DNA of 64,000 bases from Coccinella septempunctata. Its lineage: Eukaryota > Arthropoda > Insecta > Coleoptera > Coccinellidae. Every line of letters starts with the position of its first letter. Positions within the stretch are counted from its first letter, which is position 1. This document shows, in pieces, positions 10,201 through 21,921 of the stretch. The stretch spans positions 2,232,001 through 2,296,000 of the forward strand of contig NC_058192.1 of the NCBI RefSeq assembly GCF_907165205.1, in the 5' to 3' direction. Made by a program: the position numbers and the translations under genes. Under the pieces are notes generated by a model. That model searched no databases. It was not told the DNA's origin and saw nothing but the letters and a program-made list of their open reading frames with translations.

Positions 10201-12272
10201 AGATCGATACATCAAGCCCACCCTTCAACATGTTTCTATTGTTTGTCTCGTTTCCCGAATTCGCGTATTTACCGATTAATTTTCCCGAACCGAATCGTTT
10301 CCCGAGTTGGAGTTCAAAACTCACAACTTCCCCAAATTTCGGAATGATTATCGATCGATGGTGGAATACTACACCAGTTTTTCGATCGATGATGCAATAA
10401 TGCATCAAGCCCACCCTTCAACATGTTTCTATTTTCTGTCTCGTTTCCCGAATTCGCGTATCAACCGATTAATTTTCCCGTTAACCGAGTTGGAGTTCAA
10501 AACTCTCAACTTCCCCAAAGTTCGGAATGATTATTTATCGATCGCTGGTGGAATACTACACCAGTTATTCGATCGATGATGCAACAATGCATCAAGCCCA
10601 CCCTTTAACATGTTTCGATTGTTTGTGTCGTTTCCCGAATTTGCGTATTTACCGATTAATTTTCCCGAACCGAATCGTTTCCCGAGTTGGAGTTCAAAAC
10701 TCACAACTTCCCCAAATTTCGGAATGATTATCGATCGCTGGTGGAATACTACACCAGTTATTCGATCGATGATGCAACAATGCATCAAGCCCACCCCTAA
10801 ACATGTTTTTATTGCTTGTGTCATTTCCCGAATTCGCGTATTTACCGATTAATTTTCCCGTTAACCGAGTTGGAGTTCAAAACTCTCAACTTCCCCAAAT
10901 TTCGGAATGATTATCGTTCGATGGTGGAATACTACACCAGTTATTCGATCGATGATGCAACAATGCATCAAGCCCACCCTTCAACATGTTTCTCTTTTCT
11001 GTCTCGTTTCCCGAATTCGCGTATTAACCGATTAATTTTCCCGTTAACCGAGTTGGAGTTCAAAACTCTCAACTTCCCCAAATTTCGGAATGATTATCGA
11101 TCGATGGTGGAATACTACACCAGTTATTCGATCGATGATGCAACAATGCATCAAGCCCACCCTTAAACATGTTTTTATTGCTTGTGTCATTTCCCGAATT
11201 CGCGTATTTACCGATTAATTTTCCCGAACCGAATTGCGTCCCGAGTTGGAGTTCAAAACTCACAACTTCCCCAAATTTCGGAATGATTATCGTTCGATGG
11301 TGGAATACTACACCAGTTTTTCGATCGATGATGCAACAATGCATCAAGCCCACCCTTCAACATGTTTCTATTTTCTGTCTCGTTTCCCGAATTCGCGTAT
11401 AAACCGATTAATTTTCCCGTTAACCGAGTTGGAGTTCAAAACTCTCAACTTCCCCAAATTTCGGAATGATTATCGATCGATGGTGGAATACTACACCAGT
11501 TATTCGATCGATGATGCAACAATGCATCAAGCCCACCCTTAAACATGTTTTTATTGCTTGTGTCATTTCCCGAATTCGCGTATTTACCGATTAATTTTCC
11601 CGAACCGAATTGCGTCCCGAGTTGGAGTTCAAAACTCACAACTTCCCCAAATTTCGGAATGATTATCGTTCGATGGTGGAATACTACACCAGTTTTTCGA
11701 TCGATGATGCAACAATGCATCAAGCCCACCCTTCAACATGTTTCTATTTTCTGTCTCGTTTCCCGAATTCGCGTATTAACCGATTAATTTTCCCGTTAAC
11801 CGAGTTGGAGTTCAAAACTCTCAACTTCCCCAAATTTCGGAATGATTATTGATCGCTGGTGGAATACTACACCAGTTATTCGATCGATGATGCAACAATG
11901 CATCAAGCCCACCCTTCAACATGTTTCGATTGTTTGTCTCGTTTCCCGAATTTGCGTATTTACCGATTGATTTTCCCGAACCGAATCGTTTGCCGAGTTG
12001 GAGTTCAAAACTCACAACTTCCCCAAATTTCGGAATGATTATTGATCGTTGGTGGAATACTACACCAGTTATTCGATCGCGATGATGCAACAATGCATCA
12101 AGCCCACCCATTAACATGTTTCTATTGTTTGTCTCGTTTCCCGAATTCGCGCATTTACCGATTAATTTTCCCGAACCGAATCGTTTTCCGAGTTGGAATT
12201 CAAAACTCACAACTTTCCCACATTTCGGAATGTTTATCGATCGATGGTGGAAAACTACACCAGACTGTTATT
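10201..12272. repeat. satellite A array, segment 3
   Basis: About 11 monomers mixing 193-bp type with the 183-bp type (CCCGTTAACCGAG). Several carry TTTTTATTGCTTGTGTCA. The block from about 10.17 to 11.5 kb recurs at 29.19-30.5 kb with a constant offset of 19,017 bp, and again, lacking one monomer, from about 34.35 kb. Confidence 0.95.
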
Positions 12273-12362
12273 CGAAAGCATAGTATGCAAAAATTCCTTT
12301 TAATACATATATACCTAGCCCCGGTTGACAGCCCACTGAGCCCACTTTCAATAGGTGTGGAA
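12273..12362. repeat. truncated spacer element (first 90 bp only)
   Basis: Starts CGAAAGCATAGTATGC like the full spacers but breaks after CAATAGGTGTGGAA, where satellite A resumes in the middle of a monomer (TTTCGTAATGATTATCG). A deletion or unequal exchange removed the hairpin-bearing part. Confidence 0.85.
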
Positions 12363-12766
12363 TTTCGTAATGATTATCGATCGATGGTGGAATACTACAC
12401 CAGATTTTCGATCGATGATGCAATAATGCATCAAGCCCACCCTTCAACATGTTTCTATTGTTTGTCTCGTTTCCCGAATTCGCGTATTTACCGATTAATT
12501 TTCCCGAACCGAATCGTTTCCCGAGTTGGAGTACAAAACTCTCAAATTCCCCAAATTTCGGAATGATTATTGATCGCTGGTGGAATACTACACCAGTTAT
12601 TCGATCGATGATGCAACAATGCATCAAGCCCACCCTTTAACTTATTTACCGATTAATTTTCCCGAACCGAATCGTTTCCCGAGTTGGAGTTCAAAACTCA
12701 CATCTTCCTCCTCACATTTCGGAATGTTTATCGATCGATGGTGGAAAACTACACCAGACTGTTATT
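12363..12766. repeat. satellite A array, segment 4
   Basis: Two complete or partial monomers. The last has an internal deletion joining CACCCTTTAACTT directly to ATTTACCG, and an insertion in its TCTTCCTCCTCACATTTCGG stretch. Confidence 0.9.
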
Positions 12767-13336
12767 TGGAATCATAGCATGCAAAAATTCCTTCAAAATA
12801 CATATATACCTAGCGGCGGATGACAGCCCACTGCGCCCACTCTGAATAGGTATGGATGCCAGGCAGTCCAGAAATCACTATATCAGAAGTAGGTCGTGGG
12901 TCTATTCGACATCCTTATACTGGTACTCGTGACTCGTAAGAGTTATGATGGTTTGATAAGGAATTCTCTACAACTGTGGCCGAAAATTTGGAAGTAACAG
13001 GGATTCGCCATCTCAGTCGGGCGAATCTCTGTTTCTTCCATTACATTGGCCCGAGTTTCTAGGAATGCTGTATAAAACCACCATTTTCATGGTTCTTACG
13101 CTGCATCCATATTATGCCTTTGTGAGCTGATTGGCAAGACCGCTCGGTACACAAAGGCATAATATGGATGCAGCTTTAGGATGTACTGCTTGGAAAGAAT
13201 TGCATGAATGCATCATTCTTGATCGCTCATACAAGAGTTTCCAGGAGTTTACCTCTCTATAAGAACCATGAAATAAGGAATAAACTTACAGGTACTTCTT
13301 AAAGCACCATTCTCTTCTATGATATCGAATAACCGT
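12767..13336. repeat. spacer element in satellite A, copy 3 (diverged)
   Basis: Clearly homologous to copy 1 but with scattered substitutions and small indels (for example CATCTCAGTCGG where others have CATCTGTTAGTCGG). Retains TATAAAA and a hairpin at 13101-13173 whose 24-bp arms are perfectly complementary. Confidence 0.85.
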
Positions 13337-13605
13337 CGAGATCGATACATCAAGCCCACCCTTTGACATGTTTCTATTGTCTTCCTCGTTTCCCGAATTC
13401 GCGTATTAACCGATTATTTTTCCCGAACCGAATCATTACCCGAGTTGGAGTTCAAAACTCACAACTTCCCCACATTTCGGAATGGTGGAATACTACACCA
13501 TTTGTTCGATCGATGATGCAACAATACATCAAGCCCACCCTTTGACATCTTTCTATTGTCTGACTCGTTTCCCGAATTCGCGTACTAACCGATTAAAGTT
13601 CCCGA
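13337..13605. repeat. satellite A array, segment 5 (degenerate edge)
   Basis: One and a half monomers with many substitutions and deletions (CTTCCTCGTTTCCC, ACTACACCATTTGTTCG). Divergence is highest towards 13,600, as expected at the edge of an array. Confidence 0.85.
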
Positions 13606-14203
13606 ACGAATACGCTCCACAAGGCAGCAGGATTGCCGTACCCTGGCTAGGGACCCTTACAGGGAGATATCATCCGGGTCAGATGAACCCTGGTTTTTTT
13701 TTACGAGGTTACTACTCCTCCCCTTCACCTTTTTGCAACCTGGCTTAGGACAGGCTTTGGCAGGTTTATAAATGACTTATAAAATTATAATTGAGCTGAA
13801 AAGGAACCAGATATATTTTTCGGATTGTTTCGTTCATCAAAACAAATCGTTATACTAACGATATCTATATATAAGAATATTATCGAGAGGTTTTTGTTGA
13901 ATTGTTGTTTCTGGAGTAACATAGACTGGAAATTTTTATATTTCGTTGGTGAACATCGATCATTTTACTGAAAAAATAAAATTTCTACAGAGGCTTCTTT
14001 CTTATCGAGAATGTGAGTGGAAATGGTTGATATGTGGAAGAAAAATTAGTCTTAATGGGGAGCGAATATTCAATTTTGGCTTAAGAGGTAAGTGAATAAT
14101 CTGAATAAGGGAATATTTTGTAATTTTATAAAGGTTCCAGTTCAAGCGAATATGTTTGAAACAACCAATAATACCACACATTTTCGAAATTTTATATATT
14201 ATG
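13606..14203. other. non-satellite island inside satellite A
   Basis: Begins with a GC-rich block (GGCAGCAGGATTGCCGTACC, GGCTAGGGACCC, GAACCCTGG then a T run, and CAACCTGGCTTAGGACAGG) and continues as AT-rich sequence from about 13,760. No coding frame with recognisable features. The GC-rich block resembles a transposon remnant, but I cannot name the family. Confidence 0.5.
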
Positions 14204-14320
14204 GCTGCACCCTCCTCCTTTATCCGGGCTTGGGACCGGCACTGATATTTGATGCTAATCGCATCAACATTACCAGAGGCGGAGTTACGCGCCCCAAAAT
14301 TAAACGATTGTAATTTTGCT
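14204..14320. repeat. interspersed-repeat fragment, copy 2
   Basis: Diverged copy of 2901-3016: same GCTGCACCCTCCTCC start, GGGCTTGGGACCGGCACTG core and GAGGCGGAGTTACGCG end, then CGATTGTAATTTT. Satellite A resumes about 65 bp later. Confidence 0.65.
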
Positions 14321-14385
14321 TACGAGTTTCTTATTAACTTAGTTTATTATTACTTTCCCTACCTTCCCTATTATTTTTCATTCTA

Positions 14386-14561
14386 TGATGCAACAAAACA
14401 TCAAGCCTACCCTTTGAAATGTTTCTATTGTCTGATTCGCTTAACAGATTAATTTTCCCGCACCGAATCGTTTTAACCGAGTTGGAGTTCAAAACTCACA
14501 ACTTTCCCACATTTCGGAATGTTTATCGATCGATGGTGGAAAACTACACCAGACTGTTATT
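14386..14561. repeat. satellite A array, segment 6 (degenerate single monomer)
   Basis: One damaged monomer (ATGATGCAACAAAACATCAAGCC, short deletion around GATTCGCTTAACAG) leading directly into a spacer. Confidence 0.85.
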
Positions 14562-15127
14562 CGAAAGCATAGTATGCAAAAATTCCTTTTAATACATATA
14601 TACCTAGCCCTGGATGACAGCCCACTGAGCCTACTTTCAATAGGTGTGGAATGACAGGCAATCCACAGAACCTAATATCAGTAGGTGGTGGGTCTAACCG
14701 ACATCCTCATACTGGTACTCGTGACTCGTAAGAGTAATGATGGACTAATGAGGAATTCTCTACAACTGTGGCCGAAAATTTGGAAGTAACAGGGATTCGC
14801 CATCTCAGTCGGGCGAATCTCTGTTTCTTCCATTACATTGGCCCGAGTTTATAGGAATGCTGTAAAAAACCACCATTTTCATGGTTCTTACGCTGCATCC
14901 ACATTATGCCTTTGTGAGCTGATTGGCAAGACCGCTCGGTACACAAAGGCATAATATGGATGCAGCTTTAGGATTTACTGCTTGGAAAGAGGTGCATGAA
15001 TGCGTCATTCTTGAGCGCTCATACAAAAGTTTCTAGAAGTTACCTCTCTATAAGAACCATGAAATAAGGAATAAACTTAAAGGTACTTCTTGAAACACCT
15101 TTATCTTCTATGATATCGAATAACCGT
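14562..15127. repeat. spacer element in satellite A, copy 4
   Basis: Homologous to the other spacers; hairpin at 14893-14965. TATAAAA has decayed to TGTAAAAAACC. Shares CATCTCAGTCGG with copy 3, so these two form an older subfamily. Confidence 0.85.
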
Positions 15128-18100
15128 CGAGATCGATACATCAAGCCCACCCTTCAACATGTTTCTATTTTCTGTCTCGTTTCCCGAATTCGCGTATTAA
15201 CCGATTAATTTTCCCGTTAACCGAGTTGGAGTTCAAAACTCTCAACTTCCCCAAATTTCGGAATGATTATAGTTCGATGGTGGAATACTACACCAGTTTT
15301 TTGATCGATAATGCAACAATGCATCAAGCCCACCCTTTAACATGTTTTTATTGTTAGTCTCGTTTCCCGAATTCGCGTATTTACCGTTTAATTTTCCCGT
15401 TAACCGAGTTGGAGTCCAAAACTCTCAACTACCCCAAATTTCGGAATGATTATCGTTCGATGGTGGAATACTACACCAGTTATTCGATCGATGATGCAAC
15501 AATGCATCAAGCCCACCCTTTAACATGTTTCTATTGCTTGTCTCGTTTCCCGAATTCGCGTATTTACCGATTAATTTTCCCGAACCGAATTGCGTCCCGA
15601 GTTGGAGTTCAAAACTCACAACTTCCCCAAATTTCGGAATGATTATCGTTCGATGGTGGAATACTACACCAGTTTTTCGATCGATGATGCAACAATGCAT
15701 CAAGCCCACCCTTTAACATGTTTTTATTGCTTGTCTCGTTTCCCGAATTCGCGTATTAACCGATTAATTTTCCCGAACCGAATTGCGTCCCGAGTTGGAG
15801 TTCAAAACTCTCAACTTCCCCAAATTTCGGAATGATTATCGATCGCTGGTGGAATACTACACCAGTTATTCGATCGAGATGATGCAACAATGCATCAAGC
15901 CCACCCATTAACATGTTTCTATTGTTTGTCTCGTTTCCGAATTCGCGTATTTACCGATTAATTTTCCCGAACCGAATCGTTTCCCGAGTTGGAGTTCAAA
16001 ACTCACATTTTCCCCAAATTTCGGAATGATTATCGATCGCTGGTGGAATACTACACCAGTTATTCGATCGAGATGATGCAACAATGCATCAAGCCCACCC
16101 ATTAACATGTTTCTATTGTTTGTCTCGTTTCCCGAATTCGCGCATTTACCGATTAATTTTCCCGAACCGAATCGTTTTCCGAGTTGGAGTTCAAAACTCA
16201 CAACTTTCCCACATTTCGGAATGTTTATCGATCGATGGTGGAATACTACACCAGTTATTCGATCGAGATGATGCAACAATGCATCAAGCCCACCCATTAA
16301 CATGTTTCTATTGTTTGTCTCGTTTCCCGAATTCGCGTATTTACCGATTAATTTTCCCGAACCGAATCGTTTCCCGAGTTGGAGTTCAAAACTCACAACT
16401 TCCCCAAATTTCGGAATGATTATCGATCGCTGGTGGAATACTACACCAGTTATTCGATCGCGATGATGCTACAATGCATCAAGCCCACCCATTAACATGT
16501 TTCTATTGTTTGTCTCGTTTCCCGAATTCGCGTATTTACCGATTAATTTTCCCGAACCGAATCGTTTCCCGAGTTGGAGTTCAAAACTCACAACTTCCCC
16601 AAATTTCGGAATGATTATCGATCGCTGGTGGAATACTACACCAGTTATTCGATCGATGATGCAACAATGCATCAAGCCCACCCTTTGACATGTTTCTATT
16701 GTCTGACTCGTTTCCCGAATTCGCGTATTAACTGATTAATTTTCCCGAACCGAATCGTTTTAACCGAGTTGTAGTTCAAAACTCACAAGTTCCCCAATTT
16801 TCGGAATGATTATCGATGGATGGTGGAATACTACACCAGTTATTCGATCGATGATGCAACAATGCATCAAGCCCACCCATTAACATGTTTCTATTGTTTG
16901 TCTCGTTTCCCGAATTAGCGTATTTACCGATTAATTTTCCCGAACCGAATCGTTTCCCGAGTTGGAGTTCAAAACTCACAACTTCCCCAAATTTCGGAAT
17001 GATTATCGATCGCTGGTGGAATACTACACCAGTTATTCGATCGATGATGCAACAATGCATCAAGCCCACCCTTTGACATGTTTCTATTGTCTGTCTCGTT
17101 TCCCGAATTAGCGTATTTACCGATTAATTTTCCCGAACCGAATCGTTTCCCGAGTTGGAGTTCAAAACTCACAACTTCCCCAAATTTCGAAATGATTATC
17201 GATCGCTGGTGGAATACTACACCAGTTATTCGATCGATGATGCAACAATGCATCAAGCCCACCCTTTGACATGTTTCTATTGTCTGACTCGTTTCCCGAA
17301 TTCGCGTATTAACTGATTAATTTTCCCGAACCGAATCGTTTTAACCGAGTTGGAGTTCAAAACTCACATGTTCCCCAATTTTCGGAATGATTATCGATCG
17401 ATGGTGGAATACTACACCAGTTATTCGATCGATGATGCAACAATGCATCAAGCCCACCCATTAACATGTTTCTATTGTTTGTCTCGTTTCCCGAATTAGC
17501 GTATTTACCGATTAATTTTCCCGAACCGAATCGTTTCCCGAGTTGGAGTTCAAAACTCACAACTTCTCCAAATTTCGGAATGATTATCGATCGCTGGTGG
17601 AATACTACACCAGTTATTCGATCGATGATGCAACAATGCATCAAGCCCACCCTTTGACATGTTTCTATTGTCTGACTCGTTTGCCGAATTCGCGTATTAA
17701 CTGATTAATTTTCCCGAACCGAATCGTTTTAACCGAGTTGGAGTTCAAAACTCACATGTTCCCCAATTTTCGGAATGATTATCGATCGATGGTGGAATAC
17801 TACACCAGTTATTCGATCGATGATGCAACAATGCATCAAGCCCACCCATTAACATGTTTCTATTGTTTGTCTCGTTTCCCGAACTCGCGTATTTACCGAT
17901 TAATTTTCCCGAACCGAATCGTTTCCCGAGTTGGAGTACAAAACTCACATTTTCCCCAAATTTCGGAATGATTATCGATCGCTGGTGGAATACTACACCA
18001 GTTATTCGATCGCGATGATGCAACAATGCATCGAGCCCACCTATTAACACGTTTCTATTTTTTGTCTCGTTTCCCGAATTCGCGTATTTACCGATTAATT

Positions 18101-21100
18101 TTCCCGAACCGAATCGTTTCCCGAGTTGGAGTTCAAAACTCACAACTTCCCCAAATTTCGGAATGATTATAGATCGATGGTGGAATACTACACCAGTTAT
18201 TCGATCGCGATGATGCAACAATGCATCAAGCCCACCCATTAACATGTTTCTATTGTTTGTCTCGTTTCCCGAATTCGCGTATTTACCGATTAATTTTCCC
18301 GAACCGAATCGTTTCCCGAGTTGGAGTTCAAAACTCACAACTTCCCCAAATTTCAGAATGATTATCGATCGCTGGTGGAATACTACACCAGTTATTCGAT
18401 CGCGATGATGCAACAATGCATCAAGCCCACCCATTAACATGTTTCTATTGTTTGTCTCGTTTCCCGAATTCGCGTATTTACCGATTAATTTTCCCGAACC
18501 GAATCGTTTCCCGAGTTGGAGTTCAAAACTCACAACATCCCCAAATTTCGGAATGATTATCGATCGCTGGTGGAATACTACACCAGTTATTCGATCGCGA
18601 TGATGCTACAATGCATCAAGCCCACCCATTAACATGTTTCTATTGTTTGTCTCGTTTCCCGAATTCGCGCATTTACCGATTAATTTTCCCGAACCGAATC
18701 GTTTTCCGAGTTGGAGTTCAAAACTCACAACTCTCCCACATTTCGGAATGTTTATCGATCGATGGTGGAAAACTACACCAGTTATTCGATCGCGATGATG
18801 CAACAATGCATCAAGCCCACCCATTAACATGTTTCTATTGTTTGTCTCGTTTCCCGAATTCGCGTATTTACCGATTAATTTTCCCGAACCGAATCGTTTC
18901 CCGAGTTGGAGTTCAAAACTCACAACTTCCCCAAATTTCGGAATGATTATCGATCGCTGGTGGAATACTACACCAGTTATTCGATCGCGATGATGCAACA
19001 ATGCATCAAGCCCACCCATTAACATGTTTCTATTGTTTGTCTCGTTTCCCGAATTCGCGTATTTACCGATTAATTTTCCCGAACCGAATCGTTTCCCGAG
19101 TTGGAGTTCAAAACTCACATTTTCCCCAAATCTCGGAATGATTATCGATCGCTGGTGGAATACTACACCATTCGATCGCGATGCTGCAACAATGCATCGA
19201 GCCCACCCATTAACATGTTTCTATTGTTTGTCTCGTTTCCCGAATTCGCGTATTTACCGATTAATTTTCCCGAACCGAATCGTTTCCCGAGTTGGAGTTC
19301 AAAACTCACAACTTCACCAAATTTCGGAATGATTATCGATCGCTGGTGGAATACTACACCAGTTATTCGATCGCGATGATGCAACAATGCATCAAGCCCA
19401 CCCATTAACATGTTTCTATTGTTTGTCTCGTTTCCCGAATTCGCGTATTTACCGATTAATTTTCCCGAACCGAATCTTTTCCCGAGTTGGAGTTCAAAAC
19501 TCACATTTTCCCCAAATTTCGGAATGATTATCGATCGCTGGTGGAATACTACACCAGTTATTCGATCGCGATGATGCAACTATGCATCAAGCCCACCCTT
19601 CAACATGTTTCGTTTGCTTGTCTCGTTTCCCGAATTCGCTTATTAACCGATTAATTTTCCCGTTAACCGAGTTGGAGTTCAAAACTCACAACTTCCCCAA
19701 ATTTCGGAATGATTATCGTACGATGGTGGAATACTACACCAGTTTTTCGATCGATGATGCAACAATGCATCAAGCCCACCCTTCAACATGTTTCTTTTGC
19801 TTGTCTCGTTTCCCGAATTCGCGTATCAACCGATTAATTTTCCCGTTAACCGAGTTGGAGTTCAAAACTCTCAACTTCCCCAAAGTTCGGAATGATTATT
19901 TATCGATCGCTGGTGGAATACTACACCAGTTTTTCGATCGATGATGCAATAATGCATCAAGCCCACCCTTTAACATGTTTCTATTGCTTGTCTCGTTTCC
20001 CGAATTCGTGTATTAACCGATTAATTTTCCCGTTAACCGAGTTGGAGTTCAAAACTCACAACTTCCCCAAATTTCGGAATGATTATCGTTCGATGGTGGA
20101 ATACTACACCAGTTTTTCGATCGATGATGCAACAATGCATCAAGCCCACCCTTTAACATGTTTCTTTTGCTTGTCTCGTTTCCCGAATTCGCGTATTAAC
20201 CGATTAATTTTCCCGTTAACCGAGTTGGAGTTCAAAACTCACATTTTCCCCAAATTTCGGAATGATTATCGTTCGATGGTGGAATACTACACCAGTTTTT
20301 CGATCGATGATGCAACAATGCATCAAGCCCACCCTTTAACATGTTTCTTTTGCTTGTCTCGTTTCCCGAATTCGCGTATTAACCGATTAATTTTCCCGTT
20401 AACCGAGTTGGAGTTCAAAACTCACAACTTCCCCAAATTTCGGAATGATTATCGTTCGATGGTGGAATACTACACCAGTTTTTCGATCGATGATGCAACA
20501 ATGCATCAAGCCCACCCTTCAACATGTTTCTATTGTTTGTCTCGTTTCCCGAATTCGCGTATTTACCGATTAATTTTCCCGAACCGATTCGTTTCCCGAG
20601 TTGGAGTTCAAAACTCACAACTTCCCCAAATTTCGGAATGATTATCGATCGCTGGTGGAATACTACACCAGTTATTCGATCGCGATGATGCTACAATGCA
20701 TCAAGCCCACCCATTAACATGTTTCTATTGTTTGTCTCGTTTCCCGAATTCGCGTATTAACCGATTAATTTTCCCGTTAACCGAGTTGGAGTTCAAAACT
20801 CACATTTTCCCCAAATTTCGGAATGATTATCGTTCGATGGTGGAATACTACACCAGTTTTTCGATCGATGATGCAACAATGCATCAAGCCCACCCTTTAA
20901 CATGTTTCTTTTGCTTGTCTCGTTTCCCGAATTCGCGTATTAACCGATTAATTTTCCCGTTAACCGAGTTGGAGTTCAAAACTCACATTTTCCCCAAATT
21001 TCGGAATGATTATCGTTCGATGGTGGAATACTACACCAGTTTTTCGATCGATGATGCAACAATGCATCAAGCCCACCCTTTAACATGTTTCTTTTGCTTG

Positions 21101-21685
21101 TCTCGTTTCCCGAATTCGCGTATTAACCGATTAATTTTCCCGTTAACCGAGTTGGAGTTCAAAACTCACATTTTCCCCAAATTTCGGAATCATTATCGTT
21201 CGATGGTGGAATACTACACCAGTTTTTCGATCGATGATGCAACAATGCATCAAGCCCACCCTTTAACATGTTTCTTTTGCTTGTCTCGTTTCCCGAATTC
21301 GCGTATTAACCGATTAATTTTCCCGTTAACCGAGTTGGAGTTCAAAACTCACAACTTCCCCAAATTTCGGAATGATTATCGTTCGATGGTGGAATACTAC
21401 ACCAGTTTTTCGATCGATGATGCAACAATGCATCAAGCCCACCCTTCAACATGTTTCTATTGTTTGTCTCGTTTCCCGAATTCGCGTATTTACCGATTAA
21501 TTTTCCCGAACCGAATTGCGTCCCGAGTTGGAGTTCAAAACTCACAACTTCCCCAAATTTCGGAATGATTATCGTTCGATGGTGGAATACTACACCAGTT
21601 TTTCGATCGATGATGCAACAATGCATCAAGCCCACCCTTCAACATGTTTCTATTTTCTGTCTCGTTTCCCGAATTCGCGTATTAA
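15128..21685. repeat. satellite A array, segment 7
   Basis: About 34 monomers. 15.1-15.8 kb is mixed 183/193-bp type, 15.9-16.3 kb a GATCGAGATGATG variant, 16.4-19.6 kb mainly 193/195-bp type, and 19.6-21.6 kb mainly the 183-bp GTTAACCGAG type, which leaves plus-strand frames open. The block 17.74-20.64 kb is duplicated at 30.5-33.5 kb. The segment ends where a LINE interrupts a monomer. Confidence 0.95.
21681..21685. repeat. LINE target-site duplication, left copy
   Basis: ATTAA directly before the element. The right copy is at 26455-26459. The satellite monomer normally reads GCGTATTAACCGATT, so removing the element and one ATTAA restores an uninterrupted monomer. Confidence 0.85.
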
Positions 21686-21821
21686 TATATAATCTTTATT
21701 CTCCTCAATTCATCATACAGAATGGAAACTACATACAATTTTTCGATGCGAGCTCAAGTAAGCTCATTTAAGAGCTTGTGTATGAGTTCGCTCGATTAAT
21801 CCATTAAAATAAATATGAAGT

Positions 21822-21851
21822 GTTCCTCACCAATAAAACACATCGAGGAAC
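21822..21851 (-). other. LINE 3' UTR stem-loop
   Basis: GTTCCTC (21822-21828) pairs exactly with GAGGAAC (21845-21851) around a 16-nt loop, about 140 nt before the 3' end of the element RNA. A 3' hairpin recognised by the element's own reverse transcriptase is known for some LINEs; that role here is inferred. Confidence 0.5.
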
Positions 21852-21921
21852 GATCGAAAGTGAGAGTTATAAAATGCAGTACAAGTACTGAGCTGGCTGA
21901 CTGATCATAATGTAATTAATA

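Noticed and set aside
19892..21568. Plus-strand open frames of 249 and 290 codons, and similar ones at 27664 and 32795
   Set aside because: Same artefact from 183-bp monomers; no start context, no domain, and the frames shift wherever monomer type changes.
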